A DNA stretch of 64,000 bases from Lucinisca nassula (GCA_963580285.1 OY757026.1:65287396-65351395), one strand, 5' to 3'. Counted from the stretch's first letter, positions 22,882 through 34,792 are shown. A program made the numbers and translations. Notes: generated from the letters alone by a model not told the origin.

Positions 22882-23979
22882 GTTGGGTAAAGCGAATACT
22901 GAATGCTGAAAACGGAGGAATACTTCAAACTATTTATATGAGCATATGCAGGTAGACTATTATTTAAATGTAATTTTTCTGAAAAAGATGCAAACAAAAT
23001 TGCCAAAAATAATGTATTTCTTAAGGACATTTTACAAGCATGGTGCACAAGCAATTTTTAAACAGTTATATTAAGCTACAGGAATGAAATATTATGGAAT
23101 AATAACAACATAAAAGCTGGAGGAAATACTCTCTTTTTTGCGCATTGGTACTTAAATGGAATTATGTATTCCAGATATTTATAATGATTCAATGAGGAAA
23201 ATATATACATTTAACAACCTAAAAGAAAAGTATAATTTACCTGATAGTGACTTCCTCAAATACTTAAACTTAATTAACAGTATACCATATAAATGGAAAG
23301 CAAATATACTGAATGAAAATGTAAAAGTTACAGTGGCACCAACATTGATCAGTCAAGTGATAAAAGCAAAGCAAACAAATAAATATATTTATAGCTATCT
23401 CAAAAATAGGCAAGCAATAACGGAAAAAAGATCTGAATTAAAATGGAACGAGACATTTAATGATGACGTTTTAAACTGGAAAATGATTTACACAAACACG
23501 CTTAATGCAACCATCGACATAAAAATTCAAATTTTTTCAATACAAGTATCTAATGCGCATAATCCCTACAAACAAATATTTACTGAAATGTAACATTGCA
23601 AATTCTGCATTGTGTGACTTTTGCTCCATGGAGATCGAAACAATTGACCACTTATTTTGGGAATTAATACACGTGCAACAGTTTTGGACGGAAGTGTCAA
23701 CCTTCATGCAAGATTATAATTTAGACACAAACTTAGATTTAAAAACGATCACATTCGGTATAACATACTCAATACAAAAACCAACAATACAGGTAAAAAA
23801 CTTTATACTCCTTTTTGGAAAGCACTTTATATTCCAAAATAAAAAATACAATACCATCTTTTGCACACTTTAAATCATCTTTACGTAGAAGAATCAAAGT
23901 AGAAAAAGAAATGGCTTTGATGAAAGATAAGCTTGCCCAGTTTGATAGAAAATGGGGAAATTTTCGTACATTTTATTAA
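22882..23979 (+). mobile_element. L1-like LINE ORF2, C-terminal domain
   Basis: Begins ISWVKRILNAENGG and runs through several frames to NKYLLKCNIANSALCDFC and then IDHLFWELIHVQQFW, the cysteine-histidine motif region at the L1 ORF2 C-terminus. The final Cys of the CCHC pattern is replaced by Leu (FWEL for FWEC). The frame ends with VEKEMALMKDKLAQFDRKW and a stop at about 23979. What follows up to about 24080 is probably the 3' untranslated tail. Confidence 0.87.
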
Positions 23980-24089
23980 TACCAACCGATCATAATGAAT
24001 CCACAGAATGTAAGGTAGCAGCTCCTCTTTTCTGCTTTTTTATCATTACGATAACACACCCGTGTGACATAGTGTATTTTTCACATCTC

Positions 24090-24330
24090 CTAAATGGCCA
24101 CTTTTATGATGAAAATGCATATTATTTTTCTTATAAATACAGCAAACATAGGTTGTGGGTACTCGTTAGAACCGCCTCATCGAGACGGTTCTAACGAGTA
24201 CCCACAACCTATGTCTTGGAGCAAAAATAAGAAAAATAATGTATACCCATCTTAAACCCCAGTTTTCTCTATATAATGTGGGGTTTAGGGGGTGTTCATT
24301 TCACAGACTTGTTCACGTGATGTATTATTT
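24090..24330. mobile_element. Foldback MITE-A, copy a
   Basis: The palindromic core reads gttgtgggtactcgttagaa ccgcctcatcgag and then its complement. Shared arms follow (ttaaaccccagttttc, ttttcttatt). The right end (ggacttgttc-like) matches copy g at 60735-60972 rather than the other copies, so it belongs to a subfamily. Confidence 0.78.
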
Positions 24331-24392
24331 GTTTATTTTCCGATTCTTTGCTTGAATCCTTTTTTGTTAATGATTTTATTACCTAGGATACA

Positions 24393-24421
24393 TATATATG
24401 TATATATATATATATATATAA
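24393..24421. repeat. (TA)n microsatellite
   Basis: An alternating TA tract with one G interruption. Confidence 0.8.
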
Positions 24422-24609
24422 CTATGAAAAAATTAAAGAAACACTGGAATAAAAGTTATTTTTCCTGTATTTTTAACAACCGGTTTCATCCATGATGGAA
24501 TTTTCAAGTTAACAATGATGTTTATTATTGTACGTTAAAGTGACGTAAACGTCAATAGTTATTTATTTTACCCGTAACGCTCAATAAAAGCTGACGCTTT
24601 TGTGTTTTT

Positions 24610-24707
24610 GAGACGTTACGTATTTACATATGAGCCGTCGTAAGATAACGGCGTAAAAAGCAAATGAAGTACTTACGACGGCTCATATGTAAATATGTAA
24701 CGTCTCG
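24610..24707. repeat. Long palindrome
   Basis: The arm gagacgttacgtatttacat (then atgagccgtcgtaag) pairs with its complement ending cgtctc. The loop is about 25 bases. Confidence 0.8.
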
Positions 24708-24729
24708 AAATTGTGTTTTGGGTAAGAGA

Positions 24730-25545
24730 TCCTGCAAGCATGGATGTCCACTTAGCCCAGAGATACGTGTAGATCATTCCCAGCATTGACAACTTGATGT
24801 CAATGCAGGTGAGTTTGCCAGCCAAGGTGCTGTATCACTTGGGAGGTAATTAGGGTCGTGTGGTAGTCATCTCTGACAAATGAAGTTACTCGCTGTTGCA
24901 CCGTCTCCAGCTGCTGGATACTATATGTGGGCCCCGTACTGATGGGCAAATTCCAGGAAAAGTCTTATCATGGTCTCTACCATCATGCTTCAACATCTTC
25001 AGACCAGCTGGTTATCTCCCTTCCAAAGAAACGCCAGGCTGCTGTTTGCCTTTTTACAGGTGCATCAAAATGGATTACCAGGCCATGTTTCTGAAATAAA
25101 TGATGCCCAGGTACTTTAAAGTCTTTAAGATTGACAGCCCATGGCTGTGTATCTTTAACATGTAGGTTGCTCCAAATCTTCGACAAGGTTTCCTGATCAT
25201 TGCCTTCACTTTTATTCTCCATTTTGTTACCCTGACTGTCGCACATTTGGTTGGATTGAGACGGCTTTTGCCAGTCTATATTCCATTATAGGTATTGCTG
25301 TAGTCTGTCAAGATCCCTCTGAAGTGTGCAGTATCAGTCATGCTTGAGAGCTCGTGATATAAAGGCTGCCATTAGCAAAGAGTTGAACTCCAGGGCTATT
25401 TTTCTGTGGCAGGTCATTTATACATGGGCAGGAGCATGGCACCTTGAGGGACACCGGATACAGCCAGAGCAATCGTGGAAATCAGGCCTGTGACCAGGTT
25501 TGGTTAGCCCCTGTTGGTCAGGAAGCTCTGATTCCACTGTAAGCG
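24730..25545 (-). mobile_element. CR1/Jockey-type LINE reverse transcriptase fragment
   Basis: Minus-strand frames read SGVPQGAMLLP (near 25460-25430), PGVQLFANGSLYI where VRLFADDC is expected, and QRDLDRLQQYLEW. Next come MENKSEG and HSHGLSILKTLKYLG, then IQQLETVQQRVTSFVRDDY and VIQHLGWQ. This is the palm-to-thumb order of CR1/Jockey-type non-LTR reverse transcriptases. The catalytic FADD has become FANG and the frame shifts repeatedly, so the fragment is inactive. The N-terminal endonuclease and early RT motifs are missing. It is unrelated to the L1-like LINE at 15-24 kb. Confidence 0.82.
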
Positions 25546-25645
25546 GTTTATACAGCAAAATTCAGCTTTTAAGACCACCTAAAATTAAGTCTTATTCTGC
25601 TTTTAAATTTTTATTTTCTGCATACAGTGTCCTCCGGTCAGAGAG

Positions 25646-25704
25646 CACCTTTGGGACTGTTCAAACGTGGTCTTAAAGACCACGTTTGAAGAGTCCCAAA
25701 GGTG
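25646..25704. repeat. Perfect short palindrome
   Basis: The arms cacctttgggact and agtcccaaaggtg, with inner arms caaacgtggtctt and its complement, meet at the centre ttaaag. Confidence 0.85.
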
Positions 25705-25788
25705 GTCTTTTTACTGCATTGTGTCGTGTCTGAGCGTGACAGTACTCAAACCATTCATGTGGAACTTTGTCAAACACGTTGTCAAGGG

Positions 25789-25811
25789 CGACTCTCTCTC
25801 TCCCTCTCTCC

Positions 25812-25868
<57 letters not shown>
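25789..25868. repeat. (CT)n microsatellite
   Basis: About 80 bases of CT repeat. The Arg/Glu and Ser/Leu frames over it are artefacts. Confidence 0.95.
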
Positions 25869-25869
<1 letters not shown>

Positions 25870-26190
25870 ACTGCATTAGGTCACACTTGACTATTGATTG
25901 CAGGTGTACATACACTTGAAATTTGCAGGACAAATGCCTACTTGGTAATTATGACATTACGGTAAGGATCTTTAACCTGCAGAGGGGATGATTCTTTCTG
26001 CTCAGGGAATCTCCAGTTAACGTCCCGAGCTGAAGGACGGTGCACGTTGTGGCATTCATCCCTACAAATGATGCCAATGGAACATGTTCGGATACCAAAC
26101 CTTATTGTCACTGCCTGGAATCGAACCGGGGGTTTCTATCTTCAGAGGCAGATGCACTAACCATTTAGCTACCAAGCTAGCACTAATTGT
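25870..26190 (-). mobile_element. tRNA-derived SINE, degraded
   Basis: On the minus strand the head reads gcttggtagctaaatggtta (A-box region), then ccggttcgattccaggcag (B-box). The non-tRNA body includes cgttaactggagattccctg. It matches no other SINE in the window. Confidence 0.65.
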
Positions 26191-27391
26191 ATTTTTGATG
26201 TTCTACACCAATATTAACTACCTAAATCCTCCTTTTATAAGATACACTCTGGTATAGTGTCTCTCGATAAAGATAAATACTCGAACCCTGTAACAGTTTC
26301 AATTCAAACAAATGCATCAATAGTAAATAACATACCAGGCCTATAGTGATGCCCTAAAGCATTTTCATCCAGAACTATTTCTCAGTACAATAGTCTTCCC
26401 TCGTTTGCGGTAGATGCCAATACCGCAGGGGAGTTCAAAGACCAGCAGATGAGTTCAAAGACTGTACAGTATAGATTGGGGCTCAGAGGTATGCATTTTA
26501 GTATACCTCTGCTAATCAGGTTATAAATAGTCCCCCCCCAATCATCCCCCCCAACACACACACTTATTTGTTTAGCCAAATAAGACCGACCCAGTATATG
26601 AAGATAGATAGGGGTGTTAATGAGTGTGTTTGCTCAAAAGGCAGTGCCTTTATTTCATATTATATGAATAACCATTATACGGCCCTAAACTTTGCGAACC
26701 TTTAAGCCTCTTGCAAGAATTATCATCTAAATAGACACCTTTGGCAAAATCTGTTTTCCATCTGCCATACATACATTTTAAGAAATTTTTGGTTAATATT
26801 TGTTGCAGCAGATACTCTGCCTGACCTTAAGGAATGTAGACCAATTTTAAAATTTGAATCAACAGTCTTGAACAGTGAAAAAAAAAACATTTTCTCCTAG
26901 TGTAACTCAACTTTTTGTCTTTTAAAATTGACTAACTGCCCGATTTCGATTTACAGCCTTAAACAAGACCGCTCAACACATACCTTTTCAACACTGTTAC
27001 TGGGCAAGTCTTACTAGATAAGAATACCACAGCCATGCCTATACTGGTCAGTTTTACTTTTTTTGGAATGCATAGCTTAACATGAGCTTCAGCAAATAAC
27101 AAAATAGCACAACAAATATTGCTTAACTCATTGTATCTTAAAAAACCCCGAATAACTCAAAGTAATCAATCATAGTTTCTAACTGAAATCACTCAGCCTG
27201 TCGCAAAACGCTTTGATCAACTGAAGTAACGGAATCCTTCTGAACACACGGTACCTTGACCGTCCTCATTGCAGCCTCAAGCATATACTTTACAAAAGTA
27301 TTCTCGGTGGGTTTCCAGATCTTCCCATTTGATCCCATACAGCGCACTATACACCGAATGACATAGGATCCCGTGATCGATTTTAACACTG
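26191..27391. other. No recognisable feature
   Basis: AT-rich with two C-rich runs (near 26525 and 26545). I see no gene, repeat pair or transposon motif. Confidence 0.4.
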
Positions 27392-27645
27392 ATAATTGGG
27401 CCCCGTCAAGCGATTTTGGTACTTATCGCCTATGCGAGCAGCGAAGGTTCAGGCGAGTCTGCGCATCCGCGCAGTCTCGCCAGAACCTTCGCTGCTTGCT
27501 CATACAAGCAGTGAATCAAGAGGAACCTTCAGACAGAAAGCCATATCCCTGGCCCCTCTGAATAGCTGGGCATGCGCAGTTAAAATTTGTCATGACGGAA
27601 TGCTCGAAGACACAAATTCGCTTGGCGGAGCTCAATTACAATGCA
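27392..27645. mobile_element. MITE-D, empty copy
   Basis: An uninterrupted copy of the element at 3945-4508, with the same TIRs (ttgggccccgtcaagcgatt and complement) and palindromic core. The target catacaagcagtgaatcaag is intact, showing the state before the SINE insertion in the other copy. Confidence 0.78.
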
Positions 27646-27776
27646 ACAGTAATAGGAGCACCATGAAGAAATGGGTACTTTCATTTCTTTTTCGACATGA
27701 ATCCTTTTTCAAATGTTGAAAGAATAATTATACTTTTTTAATGTAGGATCCCTTTGAACACAAATTATTACATTGA

Positions 27777-27902
27777 ATCTGCGATTCAGAAACTTTAAAT
27801 GCACCTGCTGATCAAAGTTGGTCCGTAACTGTGAATCTCGTTTCTTCAATCTGCGACTCAGAAACTTTAAATGCACCTGTTGATCTGAGTTGGTCCGTAG
27901 CT
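27777..27902. repeat. Tandem duplication of about 62 bp
   Basis: The unit contains cagaaactttaaatgcacct and gttggtccgta and occurs twice. Its origin is unknown. Confidence 0.75.
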
Positions 27903-28620
27903 ACTACTCAATCTTATTCCTGAAAATGCAAAAATACATGTCAGTAACGAAACAAACAAAAAAGTCAAATTCTGATCCCCAAGTAAATTTCCGCATAAAA
28001 TCAAAATTCAATCTTTAATGCAAACAGTTTAAATTTCAGTGGCTCTAAAGCGAAAACAGCGCTAGTTCCCTCTCCATAAAACAATTACGTTTTGCTCTGG
28101 TAAAACCCTTACATCTCTAACAATCGCTGAATGTATTTGCCTTAAAAACTAAGCACCAAAACGGAGTTGATTTCTACACAAGAATATGTGTCCCATATGC
28201 TTTTACTGCAATAAATTCGTTTATGCAGCCAGTAACCATTTTTTTAGGTGAAACCACCCAATTCAATTCCCCGGACCATATTTGCAATGGCGTCTACGCC
28301 CGATGTGCCAAAGCACCAAAATCTAGAACTGAATGGCAAACATTTACGATTCAAGTTTGATGCAAATCTAACAATAGTGGTTTTTCCTATATTTCATTCT
28401 CAATCATCGTTGTCAAACGCGCGACTAAATACGTCTGCACTAACTAATGCATTGTCTGACCTAGAAATCCATGCAGACGACATTTTGATATAACTGATGT
28501 ACATTCATATCAAGCTTTTGGAACGGAGCCCTTTCTTACTGCCTTTTAACAAGACTGAACTCACATTTTTACTATCGATATAAATCTTTACACTCATGCT
28601 TCATTACTTTTTAACACTTT

Positions 28621-28878
28621 CTACTGTCGCCAATTTGCGAAATGTGGAGCTCTGATGCATTTCTGCATGGCCCCATTTGCATGTACATTTGCATTTGCAT
28701 AAACTAAGGCGCCCGCACAGAGGATTGCATAACCGCCATACTCCTTGCCCGAGGCATCACTGAACAGCTCAACATCATAGTTACCTGTTTCAGAAATATC
28801 ATTTCCATCAGCATAAACATAGCTAGCATTCATATTCTCTCCCAATAAGTCCAAATCCACAACAACATTCTGACTCAT
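28621..28878 (-). mobile_element. RNase H-like retroelement fragment
   Basis: The 85-residue minus-strand frame contains YDVELFSDASGKEYGGYAI, which resembles the start of the retroelement RNase H fold, where D in (S/T)DAS is catalytic. It continues as LCAGALVYANANVHANG and is then lost. DIRS and Ty3-type elements in invertebrates have this kind of motif. It lies on the same strand as the gag-like frame at 32.1-32.8 kb, 3' of it, so both may come from one element later split by the insertions at 29.3 and 30.2 kb. The frame is too short to classify. Confidence 0.45.
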
Positions 28879-29307
28879 ATAAACCTAGGAATCCATAAAT
28901 ATAAACATCTTGTTCTCAAATAGACTAGGCTTCCAAAAATATTCTACAAGTAATAATCTGTCCCACAACGGATGCTAAAAAGCTAATGGCAATAATCTGA
29001 ACTTTCTCTGTCCAGATCTGGAAAAACAATGAATCTATGTCATTTTCGAGCCGTGCTATCCGCTCCTAGTTTTTTTTATCTCAATAGAATCTTAACCATC
29101 TGACATTTTGCCTGGAATTCCAGTTTCATTTGTCTTACGAATACTCCTGGCTTGATCAGAATACTGCGTACATGTGTAGAGGTCTTTTTGTGTTTTTTTT
29201 GTTTTTAAAGCAGCCTCCTTTTCAGCTTGACCGCTAAGACCATCGTCTAAAAATATGACCACCTTGTGGCCTTATGAACGAAAATAACTAATTGGACATC
29301 TCACCAC

Positions 29308-29823
29308 TTAAAGGAAAACAACCACAAAAATTAACTTTCACTTCAGAACAAAGGTTTTGAGGAGACAAACATTTTGGTACAAGTTTTATGAAAATTGACT
29401 GAGTGGTTTAGAAGTTATGACATTTTGAACATTCACAAATTCTGGTTTTGTTAGTCCAGAACGAGGCTGTGAGTAAATGACGTCAAAAACTCACAATTGG
29501 AAAACTTTGAATTACAGCGATTCTCGTGCAATAAAACAGCAATAAATAGTTCAGTATGCATTCCATTTTATTCAATGCGATGATAATTTACTGTTTTTAA
29601 GTACAAAATCTGAAAAGTATGCTGTAAATTATTATTTTCCTATTTTGGTCACGTGACTAGATTAACAAAATGGCGGCCCTTATAGAAAGCAATTGTAAAA
29701 TGTTCAAAAGGTCATAAATCAAAACCGCTCAATCGATTTTAATAAAATTTGTACCAAAAATGTTCGCCTCATCAAAGACAATATTTTAAAGTGACAGTTA
29801 ATTTTTGTGGGTGTTTCCCTTTA
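29308..29823. mobile_element. Foldback element F
   Basis: Inverted arms of about 130 bases start ttaaaggaaaacaaccacaa at the left; the right end is the complement of ctaaagggaaacacccacaa. Both arms carry tttggtacaa and a (t/g)gagtggttt or gagcggttt motif. The centre is non-coding. Confidence 0.75.
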
Positions 29824-30196
29824 GGAGAAAATAAAATAAAAGTATTTTAAAACCTGCTGTAGCTTAACCGAAAGCTAGTACTTGTGTATTAAGAAAAAAC
29901 AATCGATTATCTGATAAGCTTATTTTAAACCGTACGTGAACAGAAATTTGTGGTTTCTAAATTATTTTGCTACAGAAATGTTTTCATACCTGTCATAAAT
30001 ATGATTAAATGAGGATTTCCTATGTTATAGTTAATGGATTTGCCACGCATGGTTGTTCTGACACATCAAATACATCCCAAAGTAAGCAACTTTATCAATT
30101 CACCGAATTGTCCCTAGTTATTTCTGAGCATACAATTTGAAGGACGATTTTACAGTATCTCTAATTTACCTGTCTACCTGCAATTGTTGCCAAACA
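29824..30196. other. No recognisable feature
   Basis: No gene or repeat recognised. Confidence 0.4.
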
Positions 30197-30814
30197 CGTA
30201 TATTATAGTTTATCAACGACCTTTGAGAGTTCAACGTTCAAGCGTGGCAAGAATATTCCATGTTTTAGGGGAAGCAGGTTTCGGATTTCTTTTTTACAGG
30301 ATTTCAAAATTATAAATAAGTTTATTTGATAATACCATTATGTAGAAGTCGTAGCCAAGTGGTTAGTATAATGCAGTACGAATATCAGTACAACTATATC
30401 TCCCAATGTAAAATCGCAACTGAAGGCGACTTACCTAAAACACGGACTTGTCCAGAATTAAAAGTGCAGTCACGTCTCACTGCGTTTTGAAAGACAATAT
30501 AGTCGTTCAAAACGCAGTGAGTCGTGACTGCACTTTTAATTTTTGACTCGTCCATATTTCAGGTAAATCGCCTTTAATTGGTATTTTCACACTTGGCGAT
30601 AGCTACCGTCCTATTCTTAATCTTATGTAACATAGAAGTATAGTCGAGAGGGTCTACTAACGCGTCTGCCAACATGGAGGTCTAGGGTTCAAGTCTTGGG
30701 GGAGGTTTTTATTTATGTATTATTACTTTTTTTTTACTTTTCCTAAACATTTTTTGTAAATGTGATCACGGGTTTACCGCGTAAATCATAAAAGTGGGTC
30801 ACACAAGATATTGG

Positions 30815-31385
30815 TTTGTTTGTTTGATTGGCGGTTTATCGTCCCCGTCCATTTTGGAGACGTTGCTACCAATTATGTGGGGTTCTACCCGACATTGAGA
30901 TGACATCACAAAAACATGTCTTTATAATTTTGACATCACCAAACCCGACTTTCATGTGGTAAAACTTGGATTTATAGGGGTAAACAATATTTTCTTTATA
31001 CCTGCTCTAATAAATAGAATGTGGATACTCGTTAGAACTGCTTCGTCGAGGCGGTCTAGCTAGTGCCCACAATCTATGTTTGGAACAAAAAAAAAGAAAG
31101 AAATATTGTAAATTTTCATCAAAATTTTGCGTTCTTTTGGTATTTAATATTTCCAATATGTTTGTATTGGCATGCTTTTGTAATGAAATGACATCTCAAA
31201 CCCTGCCCTCCTAATGAAACCAAAAGGGGTTATATGAATGAATGGGCCAACTCACAACACTTTGCCTGCCGGGCAGCATTAGATTTACTAAGCGATTTAC
31301 CATTATTCATGTGCGATAAATTTTAGCTCTGTAAAAAGCATCGTACAGCCCGATCTGTTTCTCAAAACCCCGATGGACGTGGTCC
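30815..31385 (-). mobile_element. V-SINE-like element split by MITE-A
   Basis: The left part (30815-30912) carries the tail complement and gagacgttgct; the right part (31188-31385) resumes at atgaaatgacatctcaaacc and runs to the GC-rich head. The break falls in the family motif gacattgagatgaaatgac, where MITE-A is inserted. Confidence 0.75.
30912..31187. mobile_element. Foldback MITE-A, copy b
   Basis: The ends (cacaaaaacatgtctttata and ggcatgcttttgtaatg) are MITE-A termini. The central palindrome contains gtggatactcgttagaactg and its partner. It is inserted into a V-SINE. Confidence 0.8.
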
Positions 31386-32084
31386 ATCACACTAGATGTA
31401 TATATTCATCTTATTGGAAAATGAAATGAGCGCAAGGGAATCGTTGTGGCTCGGATTCTAGTAAAATTATCAAAAATATTACTAAGATGGATACCATCAT
31501 GATATACTGTCAGTGAAGGCGAAGCTGCATGTTTGAATGCTTTGTTGAAATGTATCTGAGCATTATAAAATGTAATAAAATATAATTGTTTAAAATAAAA
31601 AGGGAACCAAACGATAAAATATGAAAAATACAAATAAAGGAACTAACTATTGACATTAGAAATTAAGCAAATAAAGATGAAAATTAAATACAAAATAATA
31701 AAGAAAAAAATGTATGCCACTGGGACTCGAACCCTACTCAGTTAAAAGGTTCTAGTTTGACTCGCAGTGCTAAGCATTACACGAAACCACTGAGCCAAGA
31801 CCTTTACATGATGGCAATGTCAAAACATTTATCTGTCTATCTAAAACCAAGTGTAAATGTTGTCCGAAACCTGCTTCCCCTAAAAAATGGAATAGTCTTG
31901 TCACGCTTAATCTTTGGACTCTCAAAGGTCGTTGATGAATTATACATACGGGTGAATTTATCTGATCTATTTATATCCTTATTATGGATAGGTAATTGTT
32001 TTCAAACAGATGACATACCTATTGACTTAAAAACCTTTGCTGTTCGCTACAATCAGAAATAGTATATTATCAGTGGGTTTAGAA

Positions 32085-32830
32085 ACAGTTTCCTCAGTTC
32101 CAATGCCAAGATTTACCGCAACCAAAACAATAAAACCCCGGGATTTCTACCCCCTGCCTGGTCTGCACTGAGTAACAGCTGGAATAACGCTGCCCTTGAG
32201 CTGTCCTTTGGACATTGTAGGTACAGCGGTGGATTGAAACGGCTGAAAAAGGTGCGTGCGACGACTTTTGTCGAATCGACTTTACGTCAGATTTGTTTGG
32301 TCTAGCCTCGGCCTTGAACATTCACTTCTCGTCCTCGGAATCCGAAGTTAATGGATTAGGTTAACATACTATGGCCAGTGACCACACCAAATCATTAGAA
32401 TCAGCTAAACGTGTCAACTTTGGCCTATTAGAAAGTCAATTCAAACTTCAGAATAGTTTCCGCATGGTGGCTCGGCATCTGTTCTTTTTTTTTTTGACAA
32501 TTATCTGATTCACGAAACTGTGAGGCTAGTTTGTTACACTTAAATTGATCCTCGCAGCTTTCACGCTTGAAAACGTAAAAGCCGTAAGATAAAATGTCTT
32601 CTTATTTTACTTAGCTGCGTGTCCGCAATAGCCCATCCCATCCTCCATAAAGGCTAGTATTGATGCAATAAGGTCATCTGGCCGAGACATAAAATCATTT
32701 CTGACACCACCGCTGCTGCCCGACTGTATCGTCCGAGGTTGAAGAGATCCATCACCCGCTCCATAGCCAACTTGAATTTCGGGTTGACTGTTCGAAGTGC
32801 TCGCTAGAACTGACAAAACAGCTTTCATTT
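32085..32830 (-). mobile_element. gag-like retroelement fragments
   Basis: On the minus strand a 73-residue frame begins MKAVLSVLASTSNSQPEI at 32828 and contains SRPDDLIASILAF. Downstream, a second frame (32321-32094) ends GFYCFGCGKSWHW, the start of a CCHC zinc knuckle (CxxCGKxxH), with the last Cys beyond a stop. A nucleocapsid-type knuckle after a small N-terminal domain suggests ORF1/gag of a retroelement. Frameshifts and a gap between the pieces make it a relic. A fragment of the same family lies at 13688-13760. Confidence 0.5.
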
Positions 32831-32884
32831 CCCTCTGTTCTTTTTAATGGTAATATTCAATTCAAAAAGGTCTTTTTTAATGAT

Positions 32885-33054
32885 TTCAATACATGCTATT
32901 AAAATATTTTTCCTTTCGTGACGGTACGGGATTTTCCGAATTACCAGTAATTCTGCGCAAAATATAGATTGTGGGTACATGTGAGAACCGCCTCATCGAG
33001 TCGGTTCTAACGAGTACCCACAATCTATATTTTAGAGCAGAAATAAAAAAAAAA
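32885..33054. mobile_element. Foldback MITE-A, copy c, left part
   Basis: The palindromic core (gggtacatgtgagaaccgcc, then ctaacgagtacccacaatct) is followed by gagcagaaataaaa, where HINE-1 copy 3 is inserted. The other end of the MITE resumes at 34843-34912 with gatttacctctgtaaactcc and gacatgttttcgtg. Confidence 0.78.
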
Positions 33055-33164
33055 AACAAGAGGACCATGATGGTCCTATATCGCTCACCTGAGCAAAGAG
33101 CTATCTATGTGTGGCGCAGGGTGGGGCAATGTTTTGGTCTATAATTTGAACAACCTCAGTAGAC

Positions 33165-33277
33165 CCGTCATTTCATCTCAACGTCGGGTAAAAGTCCCAC
33201 AAAATTGGAAGCAACGTCTACAAAATGACCTTTACAGTGTTGACGGGGACGTTAAACCTCAAATCAAACAAACAAGT
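33165..33277 (+). mobile_element. 5'-truncated V-SINE in HINE-1
   Basis: Only the 3' part (catttcatctcaacgtcggg to the tail) is present. A target duplication ctcagtagaccc flanks it, matching the HINE-1 unit on both sides. Confidence 0.85.
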
Positions 33278-33837
33278 CTCAGTAGACCCTTCCGTGGGGT
33301 TATTTTTGTCCCCAGGGCTATAATTTGAACAGTCTTGGTAAAGGTCCACTAGATGAAGCTTGATACCAAATATCAAAGACCTATGCCTTCTGGTTTCAGA
33401 CCAGAAGATTTTAAAAGGTTTTCCCTACATAAGCCTATGTAAAAACCGTGGGTCTATAATTTGAACAATCTCAGTAGACCCTTCCGTGGGGGCATTTTTG
33501 TCCCCAGGGAAATTATTTGAACAATCTTGGTAAAGGTCCACTAGATGAAGCTTCATACCAAATATCAAAGACCTTGGATTTCTGGTTTCAGACAACAAGA
33601 TTTTTAAAGGATTTCCCTACATAGGCCTATGTAAAATCAGTGGTCCCCGGCGTGAGGGCATTTTTGGCCCCAGGGCTATAATTTGAGGTCCACTAGATGA
33701 AGCTTCAAACCAAATAACAAAGACCTTGGTAGAGGTCTACTAGATGAAGCGTCAAACCAAATGTCAAAGACCTGGGCCTTCTAGTTTCAGACAAAAAGAT
33801 TTTTCAAGGTTTTCCCTATTTGAGGCCTATGTAAATT

Positions 33838-34137
33838 TGTTTGTTTGTTTGTTTGATTTAAGGTTTAACGTCCCCGTCAACACTGTAAAGGTCATTTTGG
33901 AGACGTTGCTTCCAATTTTGTGGGACTTTTACCCGACATTGAGATGAAATGACATCTCAAGCCCTGTCGCCCAATGAAACCAATAGGGTTTATTAGCATG
34001 GACGGTCCACCTCGCACCGCGGTTCATGGACAGGCTTAGATCCTCTAAGCGGATTACCAGTACTAGTGTGCGGGCTGGATTCAGCTCTGCGTGGAAGCAT
34101 CATGCAGCCCATATATTTCTTCAAGCCCCTATGGGCA
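33838..34137 (-). mobile_element. V-SINE-like element in HINE-1
   Basis: Full length on the minus strand, with a (TTTG)n tail complement at the left. A target duplication of about 12 bases, (g/a)gcctatgtaaa, is HINE-1 sequence. Confidence 0.87.
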
Positions 34138-34750
34138 AAGCCTATGTAAAACCAGTGGGCTCCGCCCCGGGGCAATTTTTGGCCCAAGGGCTATAATTTG
34201 AACAATCTTGGTAGAGGTCCACTAAATGAAGCGTCATACCAAATATCAAAGACCTGGGCCTTCTGGTTTCAGACGAGAAGATTAAAAGCCTATGTTAAAT
34301 CAGTGGGCCCCGCACCGGGGCCATTTTTGGCCCCAGGGCTATAATTTGAACAATCTTGGTAGAGATCCACTAGATGAAGATTCATACCAAATATCAAAGA
34401 CCTTGGCCTTCTAGTTTCAGATAAGAAGATTTTTAAAGGTTTTCCCTATATAAGCCTATGTAAAACCAGTAAGCCCCGCCCGGGGCCATTTAGAGGTCCA
34501 CTAGATGAAGCTTCATACCAAATATCAAAGACCTTCGCCTTCTGGTTTCAGACAAGAAGATTTTTAAATGTTTTTTTTTTCTTATTTTCCTCTTTTCGTT
34601 GCCATGGCAACCAGAGTTCTGCATGGAATGGACTTCTTTGAACAACTTTGAGAGAGGACCACCCAAGGATCATTTCTGCCAAGTTTGGTTCAATTCTGCT
34701 CAATGGTTAAGGAGGAGATGTCGTTTAAAGAAATTGTGGACGGACAGATG

Positions 34751-34792
34751 GACGGACGACGACGACGCCGACGACGACGCCGACGACGACGG
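34751..34792. repeat. (ACG)n-like repeat in the HINE-1 end
   Basis: A gacgacgacg tract next to ggacggacgg. The poly-Arg and poly-Asp frames are artefacts. Confidence 0.8.

Larger units (their letters stand above)
30197..31950. mobile_element. TIR element with tRNA-like modules at both ends
   Basis: Inverted arms of about 80-100 bases (tttatcaacgacctttgaga at the left, its complement at 31919-31938; both with ggggaagcaggtttcgg). Inside the left arm is an A-box-like tagccaagtggttagtataa, and further in ctagggttcaagtcttgg. Inside the right arm, on the minus strand, are gtcttggctcagtggtt and ggttcgagtccc, good A- and B-box matches. A perfect hairpin (aaaagtgcagtcacg arms) sits at 30460-30540. 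A V-SINE and a MITE-A are nested in the middle. A partial second copy lies at 46480-46775. Confidence 0.7.

Noticed and set aside
25667..25933. Arg-Glu and Ser-Leu repeat proteins
   Set aside because: Translations of the CT microsatellite.
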